NCBI RefSeq assembly: GCF_009937765.1
Contig: NZ_CP047089.1
Span: forward strand, 2,044,272 to 2,108,271
Length of the DNA: 64,000 nucleotides
Direction of reading: 5' to 3'
From: Bacillus pumilus
Lineage (GTDB): Bacteria; Bacillota; Bacilli; Bacillales; Bacillaceae
The translations under genes and the position numbers were made by a program. Position 1 is the first letter of the stretch. Every line of letters begins with the position of its first letter. The notes below the pieces were generated by a model that made no database searches, was not told where the DNA came from, and saw only the letters and a program-made list of their open reading frames with translations. Shown here piece by piece: positions 48,066-56,898 of this stretch.

Positions 48066-49251
48066 ATTCATCGCAGGAAAGGACGGCACTCGCGAGTACC
48101 TTTGCTGCGACTGGCATTGCCTTTTCGTTGATATCAAACTTCGGGTGGTGATGGGGATAGGCGTCTTCGCTGTTTTCCGGCATGGCGCCTGTGTAAAAGA
48201 ACGTACCAGGGACATGCTGAAGGTAGTAAGCAAAATCTTCTCCACCCATTTGGGTTTCCGCTTCTTTTACTTCTATGACACCATCTGTTTGCTTGGCGAT
48301 GTCAGCAATCAATTCAGTCGGCTTTGGATGATTTTTGACAGCAGGATATCCTCTCACATATTCATATGTGTATTCCGCATCATGCATGGCGCACACACCT
48401 TTCACGACCTGTTCAATTTCTCGTTCGATGGTGTGTCGCGCACTTTCTTCAAAGGACCGTGCAGTACCAGTCAAAACGGCAGAATCTGCAATGACGTTAA
48501 AAGCATTCTCTGCTACAAAACCTCCAACAGATACAACAGCAGAATCAACTGGATTCACTTTACGGGCAACGACTTGTTGCAAGTTTGCCACGATTTGTGA
48601 ACCGATGAGGACAGCATCTTTCGTTAAGTGAGGCTGGGCGCCGTGTCCGCCTTTCCCCTGAACTCGAATAGAGAAGCGGTCAGCAGCTGCCATAAAGTTC
48701 CCGCTTTTATAAAGAACTGTGCCACAGGGCTCTGGAGACCAAAGGTGTGTACCGAATATGACATCGACACCGTCTAAGCAGCCGTCTTCAATCATTGGTT
48801 TTGCACCGCCTGGCGCATATTCTTCTGCGTGCTGATGGATGAGGACGATTTTCCCTTTTAATTGATCACGGTGCTCATTCAAAATTTTCGCTAAGACAAG
48901 CAGTGTCGCTGTGTGACCATCGTGCCCGCATGCATGCATCACACCAGGTTTTGTTGATTTGTAAGGCACTTCCTTTTCATCATGGATAGGGAGTGCATCG
49001 AAATCAGCTCTGAGGGCAATCGTCGGCCCCGGAGAAGTTCCTTCAATAAAGGCGAGTACACCATGGCCGCCTACCTGTGTACGTGTGGGTATATGTAATT
49101 TGTCGTAGTAGCTGGCGATGAAAGCGGCTGTTTCTTCTTCCTGGAAAGAAAGTTCAGGATTCATGTGGAGATGGCGTCTAATTTCAACCATTTCCTCATA
49201 ATGTTCATCAAGACGTTCATTGATGCTTTTTTGTAAAGTAGATATTGTCAT
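48064..49251 (-). CDS. yhaA: M20-family amidohydrolase YhaA
   Basis: 395-residue M20D aminoacylase/amidohydrolase (hippurate-hydrolase-like), cleaving N-acyl amino acids. Metal ligands: HACGHDGHTATLL (Cys and His, about 101-113), HQHAEEYAPGGA (about 134-145), the dimerisation domain, and the C-terminal GGEDFAYYLQHVPG with the last metal site HHPKFDINE. ATG 49251 follows AAGGAGG at the correct distance; the upstream in-frame ATG 49269 lies in front of that SD. Monocistronic. Confidence 0.9.
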   Translation of the reverse strand: MTISTLQKSINERLDEHYEEMVEIRRHLHMNPELSFQEEETAAFIASYYDKLHIPTRTQVGGHGVLAFIEGTSPGPTIALRADFDALPIHDEKEVPYKSTKPGVMHACGHDGHTATLLVLAKILNEHRDQLKGKIVLIHQHAEEYAPGGAKPMIEDGCLDGVDVIFGTHLWSPEPCGTVLYKSGNFMAAADRFSIRVQGKGGHGAQPHLTKDAVLIGSQIVANLQQVVARKVNPVDSAVVSVGGFVAENAFNVIADSAVLTGTARSFEESARHTIEREIEQVVKGVCAMHDAEYTYEYVRGYPAVKNHPKPTELIADIAKQTDGVIEVKEAETQMGGEDFAYYLQHVPGTFFYTGAMPENSEDAYPHHHPKFDINEKAMPVAAKVLASAVLSCDE

Positions 49252-49394
49252 TGATTTGACCTCCTTCATGCTCTTTTACTGATTGTATGGTAATTGTTAG
49301 AATCTTTCAACAGAAGAGGATGTCACATGCGCATCAAAGGTCATTTTACATAAAAGTCGAAGTGTCTATGAAGCGGGGAAAGGGAGGAATTGTA

Positions 49395-49682
49395 TTGGGA
49401 AGCTGTCCAAATTGTTCGAAAGCGTTTTCTTTCGTTGAAAAGTTTCATTTATCACATACGAAAATGATGATGTGTCCAAGCTGTCGGCATCAAATCAAAG
49501 AAACCTTTGTATCGAAAATGAGTTTTTTCCTGATCTGTTTGATTCCGCTATTGGTGATGCTCATTCAATTGAAAGGGGCTTCACCTATGTTAAAGTGGCC
49601 GATCTTATTAGGATGGATCCTATTGAATTTCTATGTACTCCAGCCGATCATTCATCGGTACGAGCTGACATCACGACGCTAA
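49395..49682 (+). CDS. Zinc-ribbon membrane protein (CxxC-x19-CxxC type)
   Basis: 95-residue protein from TTG 49395 (MGSCPNCSKAF). The N-terminus carries CPNC and CPSC 19 residues apart, a zinc ribbon; two membrane helices follow (about 40-58 and 64-82). It resembles the cxxc_20_cxxc family of small Bacillus membrane proteins. AGGGAGGA SD supports the TTG; the frame is open upstream to ATG 49287 without an SD. Role unknown; between yhaA and hmoB. Confidence 0.72.
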   Translation: MGSCPNCSKAFSFVEKFHLSHTKMMMCPSCRHQIKETFVSKMSFFLICLIPLLVMLIQLKGASPMLKWPILLGWILLNFYVLQPIIHRYELTSRR

Positions 49683-49685
49683 TAA

Positions 49686-49711
49686 AGAGCCCATTGATTG
49701 GGCTTTTTTTC
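49686..49711 (+). terminator. Terminator of the zinc-ribbon gene
   Basis: AGCCCA/TGGGCT stem (49688-49693 with 49699-49704) and a long T run. Confidence 0.8.
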
Positions 49712-49714
49712 ATG

Positions 49715-49742
49715 AAAAAAGAAGTGCTGAGAGCAGCACTTC
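49715..49742 (-). terminator. Terminator of hmoB
   Basis: GAAGTGCTG/CAGCACTTC stem adjacent to the hmoB stop codon, with the T run on the minus strand. Confidence 0.82.
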
Positions 49743-49743
49743 C

Positions 49744-50229
49744 TTAATTGTCTGTAACGGCATGATAGGATGTGAGATAAGCAGGACGAGAGAAGATGGA
49801 GCCAGTATCATCGTTTGGCTGAAAGAATGCTTCTGATTCTTGAAAGTCTTCAAATAAGTCCTCTGATTCCCAAAGTGTCATAATTAAATACACTTCTTCA
49901 TCTTTTTTCGGTCTTAACACTCGAAGAGCCTTGAAGCCCCGCTGATGTTCTGAGATATTCGTCTTTTTCTTGAAAGTAGATTCAAACAGTGCTCTACTTT
50001 CAAGCTTCACAGGGATATGATTCAAGGTGACGAAACCGGAATGGGCAAGTTCACCTTTTGCATAAATCACATCATAGGCATGTGGGGCTTTAAAAACAGT
50101 CTCACCCTCCGTCTCATGGAAAAGAGCTGCTTGTTCTTTTCCGACCATATAAAGCAGATTTTCCTGATCGTGTTTTTTTGCGATTTTATGTAAGAAATCT
50201 GCTGTTCCATAAGTCATATAGACATTCAT
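49744..50229 (-). CDS. hmoB: HmoB-type heme-degrading monooxygenase
   Basis: 161-residue antibiotic-biosynthesis-monooxygenase (ABM) fold protein; B. subtilis HmoB (yhgC) degrades heme to release iron. The C-terminal ABM domain (about 65-155) has the family run FKALRVLRPKKDEEVYLIMTLWES and SEAFFQ; the N-terminal half is a degenerate repeat of the fold with FVTLNHIPV. It lies just upstream and divergent of pbpF, near the hem genes. Confidence 0.85.
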   Translation of the reverse strand: MNVYMTYGTADFLHKIAKKHDQENLLYMVGKEQAALFHETEGETVFKAPHAYDVIYAKGELAHSGFVTLNHIPVKLESRALFESTFKKKTNISEHQRGFKALRVLRPKKDEEVYLIMTLWESEDLFEDFQESEAFFQPNDDTGSIFSRPAYLTSYHAVTDN

Positions 50230-50356
50230 CTAAACCGCCTCCTGCTTGATAGTATAACAAAAGAATGATATATAATTCTTTGGTAGTCAATCCATAAAAC
50301 ATATTATGAAGCAATACATCCCATACTATCCGTATAAAGGAATGAGGTGACCTAAT

Positions 50357-52492
50357 TTGAAGAAAAAGAAGATAATCATTCCATTAGTCATTGTAGGAAG
50401 TACCATTGTACTTTCATTTATTGGCTATCTGACCATTTTATTTTTAGGACATTATGTCATAGATGAAAAGAAGCTTGTATTTCATGCTTCATCCCAAATC
50501 ATTGATCAGAATGGAAAAGAACTCACAAGTATGTATTCAGAAAATCGGGACCCTGTGTCAATAAAGGATGTACCCGATAAAGTAGCAAAAGCTTTTGTGG
50601 CTGTCGAGGACAAGCGGTTTTATGAGCATCATGGAATTGATGCGCAGTCAATTTCAAGGGCGGTTTATCGAGATATATTAGCAGGTGGAAAGGTAGAGGG
50701 CGGCAGTACCATTACTCAGCAGCTCGCAAAAAATATTTTTCTCACAAATGACAAAACCTTTCTGCGAAAAACAAAAGAAGTCATCATTGCGATTAATTTA
50801 GAAAGAGACTATTCAAAGGATAAGCTGCTCGAAATGTATTTGAATCAGCTTTACTTCGGTCATGGCGTCTACGGTATTCAGGCAGCAGCCAATTATTACT
50901 TTAGTAAAGATGTGAAAGATTTAACTGTCAGTGAAGGAGCGACACTTGCTGCGATGCCAAAGGCGCCGTCTACTTACTCGCCTGTTTTACACCCTGATAA
51001 AAATAAACAAAGACGGGACACGATCCTTAATTTAATGAATGAGCAAGGGTATTTATCATCAACAGAAACAGTAGAAGCAAAAGGAAGAACACTAGGCATT
51101 CATTTAAAAAAGAAATCAGAAACGCCTTGGGTGGACAGCTATGTCGATCTTATCATTAAGGAAGCAGAATCAGAGTATTCCATTTCACATGAACAATTAC
51201 TTCAAGGTGGTTATACCATAACAGTTCCGATCGATATGAATCTGCAAAAGGTCGCTTACGATGCGATGAAAAACAATCGTTATTTCCCGGGAAAAAGCGG
51301 TTCTCCTGAAAGCAGTGCTATCTTTATTGATAATGAGTCTGGAGGAGTAAAAGCTGCAATCGGAGGGCGAGAATATCAAGCGAGGGGTTATAACAGGGTG
51401 ACAGCTGTGAGGCAGCCTGGATCTGTTTTCAAGCCGATCGCAGTATACGGACCTGCGCTACAGGAGAAAAAATTCCGACCTTATTCCCTGCTTGAAGACG
51501 AAGAAAAAAGCTATGACGGCTATTCACCAAAGAATTACGATGGGCAGTATGAAGGCAAGGTCACGATGGTGGAGGCCCTCATGAAAAGTAAAAATACAGC
51601 AGCGGTGTGGACATTAAGCCAGCTTGGTATTGATACTTCGAAAACGTATCTCGAGAAAATGGGAATCGATATTTCGGATCAAGGACTTGCGATAGCCCTT
51701 GGTGGTTTAGAAAAAGGGGTTTCTCCACTTCAAATTGCGGGAGCTTTCCACACATTTGCAAACGAAGGTGTATATAAAAAGCCTTTCTTCATTCAGAAAA
51801 TCACCAATGATGAAGGAGAAACGGTAGAGAAAAATCGCAGTAAGTCAGAACGAGTGTTTAGCGTGCAGAATGCTTGGAATATGACAAGAATGCTGCAGCA
51901 AGTTGTCAAAGGCGGAACAGCCCAGAGCGGTTCATATGCTGGAGACTTAGCAGGGAAAACAGGCACCACCACATATTCAGGTGTGAAGGGTGCCACAAAG
52001 GATGCTTGGTTTGCCGGCTATACACCAAGTACAACGGGTGCGATCTGGATGGGGTATGACAAAACCGATAACAGTCACTACTTAACTGGCGGAAGTCAAT
52101 ACCCAGTGCAGCTGTTTAAGGATATATTAACGGCAGCCCAAATGACGAATGAAACGTTTAAAAAACCAGAGGGGATTAAAGAACTTCAAGCACCAATTCA
52201 TTTAGAAGGACTTTCTGGATTTGAAGCCCGCTATGTGTTTAAAATCAAAGGATTGTTTACATTAGAGCTGTCTTGGGAGAAGCAAGAGGATAAACGGGTA
52301 GAATACCGTATTTATGAAAAGAGGAATGGAAACGAGACGCTGATTGATTCAGTGACAGGCGCAAATAACTACACAATGCCGTATGCTAATGTGTTTTCAG
52401 ATGCGGAATATAAGGTGGTTCCATATAATACCCAAACGGAAGAAGAAGGAGAAGGCAGTCCATATGTCAAGCCAGAGGCTTTTGGACGTTAA
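50357..52492 (+). CDS. pbpF: PbpF, class A penicillin-binding protein
   Basis: Bifunctional peptidoglycan synthase (PBP 2c), forespore expressed in B. subtilis. One N-terminal membrane anchor (about 6-28), a GT51 glycosyltransferase domain (about 60-235: EDKRFYEHHGID with catalytic Glu, GGSTITQQLAKN), then the transpeptidase (about 320-605) with SVFK (catalytic Ser), SKN and KTGT motifs, and a fibronectin-like C-terminal tail. 711 residues. TTG start with GAGGTGA SD. The promoter was not assigned with confidence. Confidence 0.94.
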   Translation: MKKKKIIIPLVIVGSTIVLSFIGYLTILFLGHYVIDEKKLVFHASSQIIDQNGKELTSMYSENRDPVSIKDVPDKVAKAFVAVEDKRFYEHHGIDAQSISRAVYRDILAGGKVEGGSTITQQLAKNIFLTNDKTFLRKTKEVIIAINLERDYSKDKLLEMYLNQLYFGHGVYGIQAAANYYFSKDVKDLTVSEGATLAAMPKAPSTYSPVLHPDKNKQRRDTILNLMNEQGYLSSTETVEAKGRTLGIHLKKKSETPWVDSYVDLIIKEAESEYSISHEQLLQGGYTITVPIDMNLQKVAYDAMKNNRYFPGKSGSPESSAIFIDNESGGVKAAIGGREYQARGYNRVTAVRQPGSVFKPIAVYGPALQEKKFRPYSLLEDEEKSYDGYSPKNYDGQYEGKVTMVEALMKSKNTAAVWTLSQLGIDTSKTYLEKMGIDISDQGLAIALGGLEKGVSPLQIAGAFHTFANEGVYKKPFFIQKITNDEGETVEKNRSKSERVFSVQNAWNMTRMLQQVVKGGTAQSGSYAGDLAGKTGTTTYSGVKGATKDAWFAGYTPSTTGAIWMGYDKTDNSHYLTGGSQYPVQLFKDILTAAQMTNETFKKPEGIKELQAPIHLEGLSGFEARYVFKIKGLFTLELSWEKQEDKRVEYRIYEKRNGNETLIDSVTGANNYTMPYANVFSDAEYKVVPYNTQTEEEGEGSPYVKPEAFGR

Positions 52493-52522
52493 TATTCGGC
52501 GATTTTTTGAACAATGAGCCGG

Positions 52523-52559
52523 TTTAGTATACCGTGCCTTGAAAAAGCGGTATAGTAAA
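52523..52559 (+). promoter_or_regulatory. Inverted repeat over the hemEHY promoter region
   Basis: TTTAGTATACCG (52523-52534) and CGGTATAGTAAA (52548-52559) are inverted copies with 11 of 12 bases matching, 13 bp apart. The right arm contains the likely -10 TATAGT (52551-52556) of hemEHY. No T run follows, so it is more likely an operator than a terminator. Confidence 0.55.
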
Positions 52560-52616
52560 AGCAGTGTTTGAGCCTTATACAAAGAGAGTGTAAGGCGAAA
52601 GGTGGAATGAAAGGTA

Positions 52617-53675
52617 ATGGGAAAAACGAAGGCTTTTAATGACACGTTCTTAAAGGCGTGCAAAGGGGAAAAAACAGACCATGTACCAGCTTGGTATATG
52701 AGGCAGGCAGGACGCTCACAGCCTGAATATCGTGCCCTTAAAGAAAAGTACGGGCTATTTGAAATTACGCATCAGCCAGAGCTATGTGCTTATGTAACAC
52801 GACTTCCTGTAGAACAATATGGTGTAGATGCCGCGATTTTATATAAAGATATTATGACCCCGCTTCCAGCTATTGGAGTGGACGTTGAAATTAAAAATGG
52901 CATTGGACCTGTCATCGATTCACCGATTCGCACAAAAGCAGATATCGAACGTCTTGGGGAACTTCATCCAGAAGAAGACCTGCCATATGTGCTTGACACC
53001 ATTCAGCTTTTAACGAAGGAGCAGCTAAATGTACCGCTTATCGGTTTTGCTGGTGCACCATTTACGATGGCGAGCTATATGATTGAAGGCGGTCCATCTA
53101 AAAACTATCATAAAACAAAAGCGCTCATGTACAGTGAGCCTGAGACATGGATGCTGCTCATGAACAAATTAGCGGATATGACGATCACGTACATACGTGC
53201 CCAGGTAAAAGCAGGGGTCAGTGCGTTTCAAATCTTCGACTCATGGGTGGGCGCATTAAATGCAGCGGACTACCGGACATTCATTAAACCTGTCATGCAG
53301 CGAATTTTCACAGAGTTGAAGAGTGAAAATGTACCAATGATCATGTACGGAGTTGGTGCAAGCCATCTCGTGAAAGATTGGCATGATTTGCCGCTAGACG
53401 TCGTTGGACTTGATTGGCGTATGAGTGTAGATGAAGCACGAAAAGAAGGGCTCACAAAAACGTTACAAGGAAATCTTGATCCAACAATCTTACTTTCTCC
53501 TTGGGAAGTCATTGAAGAAAGAGCAAAAGACATATTAGATCAAGGGATGAAATCAGATCACTTCATCTTTAACCTAGGTCATGGGGTATTTCCAGATGTT
53601 TCACCAGATACGTTAAAGAAGCTGACCGATTTTATTCACGATTATTCAGCTAAACATAAAAAATCATCCATCTAA
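52617..53675 (+). CDS. hemE: Uroporphyrinogen III decarboxylase HemE
   Basis: Decarboxylates the four acetate side chains of uroporphyrinogen III to give coproporphyrinogen III. The substrate motif [16 protein letters not shown] (about 23-38, catalytic RQAGR) and YKDIMTPL (Asp of the active site, about 79) are intact; the FDSWVGAL segment (about 209) is typical. 352 residues. First gene of hemE-hemH-hemY; a perfect-looking inverted repeat overlaps the promoter region upstream. Confidence 0.96.
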   Translation: MGKTKAFNDTFLKACKGEKTDHVPAWYMRQAGRSQPEYRALKEKYGLFEITHQPELCAYVTRLPVEQYGVDAAILYKDIMTPLPAIGVDVEIKNGIGPVIDSPIRTKADIERLGELHPEEDLPYVLDTIQLLTKEQLNVPLIGFAGAPFTMASYMIEGGPSKNYHKTKALMYSEPETWMLLMNKLADMTITYIRAQVKAGVSAFQIFDSWVGALNAADYRTFIKPVMQRIFTELKSENVPMIMYGVGASHLVKDWHDLPLDVVGLDWRMSVDEARKEGLTKTLQGNLDPTILLSPWEVIEERAKDILDQGMKSDHFIFNLGHGVFPDVSPDTLKKLTDFIHDYSAKHKKSSI

Positions 53676-53707
53676 ACTATTTCGAATGATCTGAAGGAGT
53701 GTTGGTT

Positions 53708-54646
53708 GTGGAGAAAAAGAAAATGGGGCTTCTTGTCATGGCATATGGCACCCCGTATAAAGAAGAAGACATTGAGCGTTATTATACACATATTCGTAGA
53801 GGCAGAAAGCCGGAGCCGGAAATGCTGCAAGATTTAAAGGATCGCTACAAGGCAATCGGCGGTATTTCTCCTTTATCAAAAATTACAGAGCAGCAGGCAC
53901 ATGGTTTATGTGAGCACTTGAATGATATTCAAGACGACATTGAATTTCATGTTTACATTGGCTTAAAACATATCGAGCCTTTCATCGAGGATGCAGTTGC
54001 TGACATGCACAAGGACGGCATTACAGAAGCTGTGAGTATCGTTTTAGCGCCGCATTTCTCCACATTTAGTGTGAAATCATATAACAAACGTGCACAAGAT
54101 GAGGCAGACAAGCTCGGCAATCTACAGATTACATCTGTTGAAAGCTGGTACGATGAGCCTAAATTTGTGGACTATTGGGTGAAGCAAGTGAAGGATACGT
54201 ATGCATCAATGAGTCAAGAGGAAAGAGATTCCGCAGTACTTATTGTATCTGCACACAGCCTCCCTGAAAAAATTATTGCAGCAGGAGATCCATATCCTGA
54301 TCAGCTCGCACAATCTGCCAAAATGATTGCAGAAGGCGCAGGAATTGAACACTATGAAATTGGCTGGCAAAGTGAAGGCAATACACCGGACCCATGGCTT
54401 GGACCAGACGTACAAGACTTAACGCGGGACTTATTTGAACAAAAAGGCTATCAAACATTCGTGTATGTGCCTGTTGGGTTTGTCGCTGATCATCTTGAGG
54501 TCTTATACGACAACGATTATGAATGTAAAGTCGTGACAGATGAAATCGGTGCAGCCTACTATCGTCCAGAAATGCCAAATGCGAAACCAGCATTTATTGA
54601 TGCTCTGGCAACCGTCGTATTAAAGAAGCTTGACGAAAGCAAGTAA
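53708..54646 (+). CDS. hemH: Coproporphyrin III ferrochelatase HemH (CpfC)
   Basis: Inserts Fe2+ into coproporphyrin III in the coproporphyrin-dependent pathway of Firmicutes. Catalytic His in [12 protein letters not shown] (about 182-193) and Glu in [18 protein letters not shown] (about 218-235) as in the B. subtilis structure; 312 residues, soluble monomeric form without the 2Fe-2S cluster. Of two GTG codons, 53708 lies 8 nt after AAGGAG and is preferred over 53699. Confidence 0.96.
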   Translation: MEKKKMGLLVMAYGTPYKEEDIERYYTHIRRGRKPEPEMLQDLKDRYKAIGGISPLSKITEQQAHGLCEHLNDIQDDIEFHVYIGLKHIEPFIEDAVADMHKDGITEAVSIVLAPHFSTFSVKSYNKRAQDEADKLGNLQITSVESWYDEPKFVDYWVKQVKDTYASMSQEERDSAVLIVSAHSLPEKIIAAGDPYPDQLAQSAKMIAEGAGIEHYEIGWQSEGNTPDPWLGPDVQDLTRDLFEQKGYQTFVYVPVGFVADHLEVLYDNDYECKVVTDEIGAAYYRPEMPNAKPAFIDALATVVLKKLDESK

Positions 54647-54668
54647 TCATATAAAAGAAGGCGATCCT

Positions 54669-56081
54669 ATGCATGACAATCAAAAACACCTTGTCATCAT
54701 TGGCGGTGGCATCACTGGTTTAGCCGCCGCCTTCTATTTGGAAAAGGAAGTCGAGGAAAAAGGTCTTCCGATTCAAATATCACTTATTGAAGCGAGCCCT
54801 AGGCTAGGTGGAAAAATACAAACATTATATAAAGACGGCTACATCATTGAACGTGGACCTGATTCATTTTTAGAAAGAAAGGTCAGTGGGCCGCAGCTTG
54901 CAAAAGATGTCGGTCTGTCCGATCAGCTCGTCAATAATGAAACTGGGCAAGCGTATGTACTGGTCAATGAAAAGCTTCACCCGATGCCAAAAGGTGCTGT
55001 TATGGGGATTCCAACTCAAATCAGCCCATTTATTACAACTGGTCTTTTTTCAGTTGCGGGAAAAGCAAGGGCGGCGATGGATTTCGTACTGCCAAAAAGC
55101 AAGCAGACAGAAGATCAGTCGCTCGGTGAATTTTTTAGAAGACGTGTCGGTGATGAGGTCGTTGAGAATTTAATTGAGCCGCTTCTATCAGGCATTTATG
55201 CAGGGGATATTGACCGTCTGAGCTTAATGTCGACCTTCCCGCAATTTTATCAAACAGAACAAAAGCATCGCAGTTTGATTCTTGGGATGAAAAAATCACA
55301 GCAGCATGCGAAAGCGCAGCAAGTGACTGCGAAAAAACAAGGACAGTTCCAAACGATCAATCAAGGATTGCAGTCGCTTGTGGAAGCAGTAGAAAGTAAG
55401 CTCAAGCTGACAACGGTCTATAAAGGGACAAAAGTCAAACAAATTGAAAAAACGGATGGAGGCTATGGCTTACAATTAGACAGCGGTCAAACGCTTTTTG
55501 CCGATTCAGCCATTGTCACGACTCCGCATCAATCGATTTATTCCATGTTTCCTAAAGAAGCAGGGCTAGAGTATTTGCATGACATGACCTCTACTTCTGT
55601 TGCAACAGTAGCACTCGGTTTTAAAGATGAGGATGTTCATAATGAGTATGATGGCACTGGTTTTGTCATCTCAAGAAACAGTGATTTCTCTATTACGGCC
55701 TGTACATGGACAAACAAAAAATGGCCGCATACTGCTCCGAAAGGAAAAACGCTATTGCGTGCGTATGTAGGGAAGGCTGGCGACGAATCAATTGTCGAGC
55801 AGTCAGACAGTCAAATCGTCAGCATTGTGCTAGAAGATTTAAAGAAAATCATGGATATTAAAGCAGATCCAGAATTGACGACAGTGACTCGCTGGAAGAC
55901 AAGTATGCCGCAATATCACGTCGGTCATCAGAAAGCCATTTCGAACATGCGAGAAACGTTTAAGCAATCATATCCTGGTGTTTATATTACAGGTGCTGCT
56001 TTTGAAGGTGTCGGAATCCCTGATTGTATTGATCAAGGAAAAGCCGCCATCTCAGAGGCTGTATCGTATCTATTTTCATAA
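54669..56081 (+). CDS. hemY: Coproporphyrinogen III oxidase HemY (CgoX)
   Basis: FAD enzyme oxidising coproporphyrinogen III to coproporphyrin III before ferrochelation. N-terminal FAD motif VIIGGGITGLAAAFYL (about 8-23), the dinucleotide-adjacent RLGGKIQT, and the C-terminal ITGAAFEGVGIPDCIDQG (about 440-457) are intact. 470 residues from ATG 54669, chosen because AGAAGGCGAT precedes it; the open frame starts earlier inside hemH. Last gene of hemEHY. Confidence 0.95.
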   Translation: MHDNQKHLVIIGGGITGLAAAFYLEKEVEEKGLPIQISLIEASPRLGGKIQTLYKDGYIIERGPDSFLERKVSGPQLAKDVGLSDQLVNNETGQAYVLVNEKLHPMPKGAVMGIPTQISPFITTGLFSVAGKARAAMDFVLPKSKQTEDQSLGEFFRRRVGDEVVENLIEPLLSGIYAGDIDRLSLMSTFPQFYQTEQKHRSLILGMKKSQQHAKAQQVTAKKQGQFQTINQGLQSLVEAVESKLKLTTVYKGTKVKQIEKTDGGYGLQLDSGQTLFADSAIVTTPHQSIYSMFPKEAGLEYLHDMTSTSVATVALGFKDEDVHNEYDGTGFVISRNSDFSITACTWTNKKWPHTAPKGKTLLRAYVGKAGDESIVEQSDSQIVSIVLEDLKKIMDIKADPELTTVTRWKTSMPQYHVGHQKAISNMRETFKQSYPGVYITGAAFEGVGIPDCIDQGKAAISEAVSYLFS

Positions 56082-56087
56082 ATAACG

Positions 56088-56118
56088 ACTCCCTTTTCTG
56101 TCATGGAAAGGGAGTTTT
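56088..56118 (+). terminator. Terminator of hemEHY
   Basis: ACTCCCTTT/AAAGGGAGT 9-bp stem (56088-56096 with 56107-56115) and T run. Confidence 0.88.
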
Positions 56119-56171
56119 TCATGTGCGGATCATTCAAAAAGAGTTGGGAATCATAAATGTGAACAAAGTTG

Positions 56172-56201
56172 TTGCATCTAGGGAAAAGGATATGGTATAT
56201 T
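56172..56201 (+). promoter_or_regulatory. Promoter of yhgD
   Basis: TTGCAT (56172-56177), 18-nt spacer, TATATT (56196-56201); the operator described next lies directly downstream. Confidence 0.6.
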
Positions 56202-56214
56202 ATTTTCTGTACTT

Positions 56215-56241
56215 AATGACCAAAACGTTCAAATAGTCATT
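56215..56241. promoter_or_regulatory. YhgD-type operator upstream of yhgD
   Basis: 27-bp site with arms AATGAC (56215-56220) and GTCATT (56236-56241), flank CAAA inside, seven-base centre. The same site recurs at 56850-56876 with a different centre, which indicates a conserved TetR-family operator. Confidence 0.75.
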
Positions 56242-56255
56242 TCGGGAGTGAGATC

Positions 56256-56834
56256 ATGAGTGTTGATAGGAGACAAATGATTTTAGATGGTGCGACGAAA
56301 GCATTTACTCAATTCGGATATAAAGCGACCACAATGGACCTTGTGGCAAAGCTTGCCAATGTCGGAAAAGGAACCATTTATACATTTTTCAAAAACAAAG
56401 AAGAGTTGTTCGATGAAATTTTCACATCCCTTTTACTAGAGATGAGGAAAATTGCGGATGAAGCAATTGATGAGAAGAATAGTTTCTCAGAAAACCTTCA
56501 CTTAGCACTCTTTGCAATTTTAGAATTTCGAAAAAACCACCAGCTCACAATTAAGATTTTTCAGGAAAATGCGGAGCTTGGCACGTCAGCGGTCAAGGAA
56601 ATGATCGAGAAAATGGAGCAGATGATCATTCGCTATATCAAAACGAAAGTACAAGAAGCGATGGATAAAGGCGACATTAAGCCTTGTGATCCTGAATTGA
56701 CTGCATTTGTGATGGTGAAACTATATATTGCACTGATTTTTGATTGGGAAAAGCGATACGAGCCTTTAACAAAAGAAGAGGTAGCTGAATCGCTGGAGCT
56801 TTATGTCTTAAAAGGACTATCTGCAACAACATAA
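56256..56834 (+). CDS. yhgD: TetR-family transcriptional regulator YhgD
   Basis: 192-residue TetR repressor: N-terminal HTH (about 8-50: AFTQFGYKATTMDLVAKLAN then VGKGTIYTFFKNKEELF), ligand-binding helical core after it. It is followed by yhgE in the same direction; identical 27-bp inverted repeats lie before each gene, so YhgD very probably represses itself and yhgE. Ligand unknown. GGGAG SD before ATG. Confidence 0.9.
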   Translation: MSVDRRQMILDGATKAFTQFGYKATTMDLVAKLANVGKGTIYTFFKNKEELFDEIFTSLLLEMRKIADEAIDEKNSFSENLHLALFAILEFRKNHQLTIKIFQENAELGTSAVKEMIEKMEQMIIRYIKTKVQEAMDKGDIKPCDPELTAFVMVKLYIALIFDWEKRYEPLTKEEVAESLELYVLKGLSATT

Positions 56835-56849
56835 TTTTTTTTGAGTTCA

Positions 56850-56876
56850 AATGACCAAATTGTATATTTAGTCATT
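56850..56876. promoter_or_regulatory. YhgD-type operator upstream of yhgE
   Basis: AATGACCAAA then seven bases then TTTAGTCATT (56850-56876), the second copy of the YhgD operator, directly before yhgE. It implies a separate, repressible yhgE promoter in the 64-bp gap. Confidence 0.75.
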
Positions 56877-56898
56877 CATCTATGGGAGGAAAACAGCA

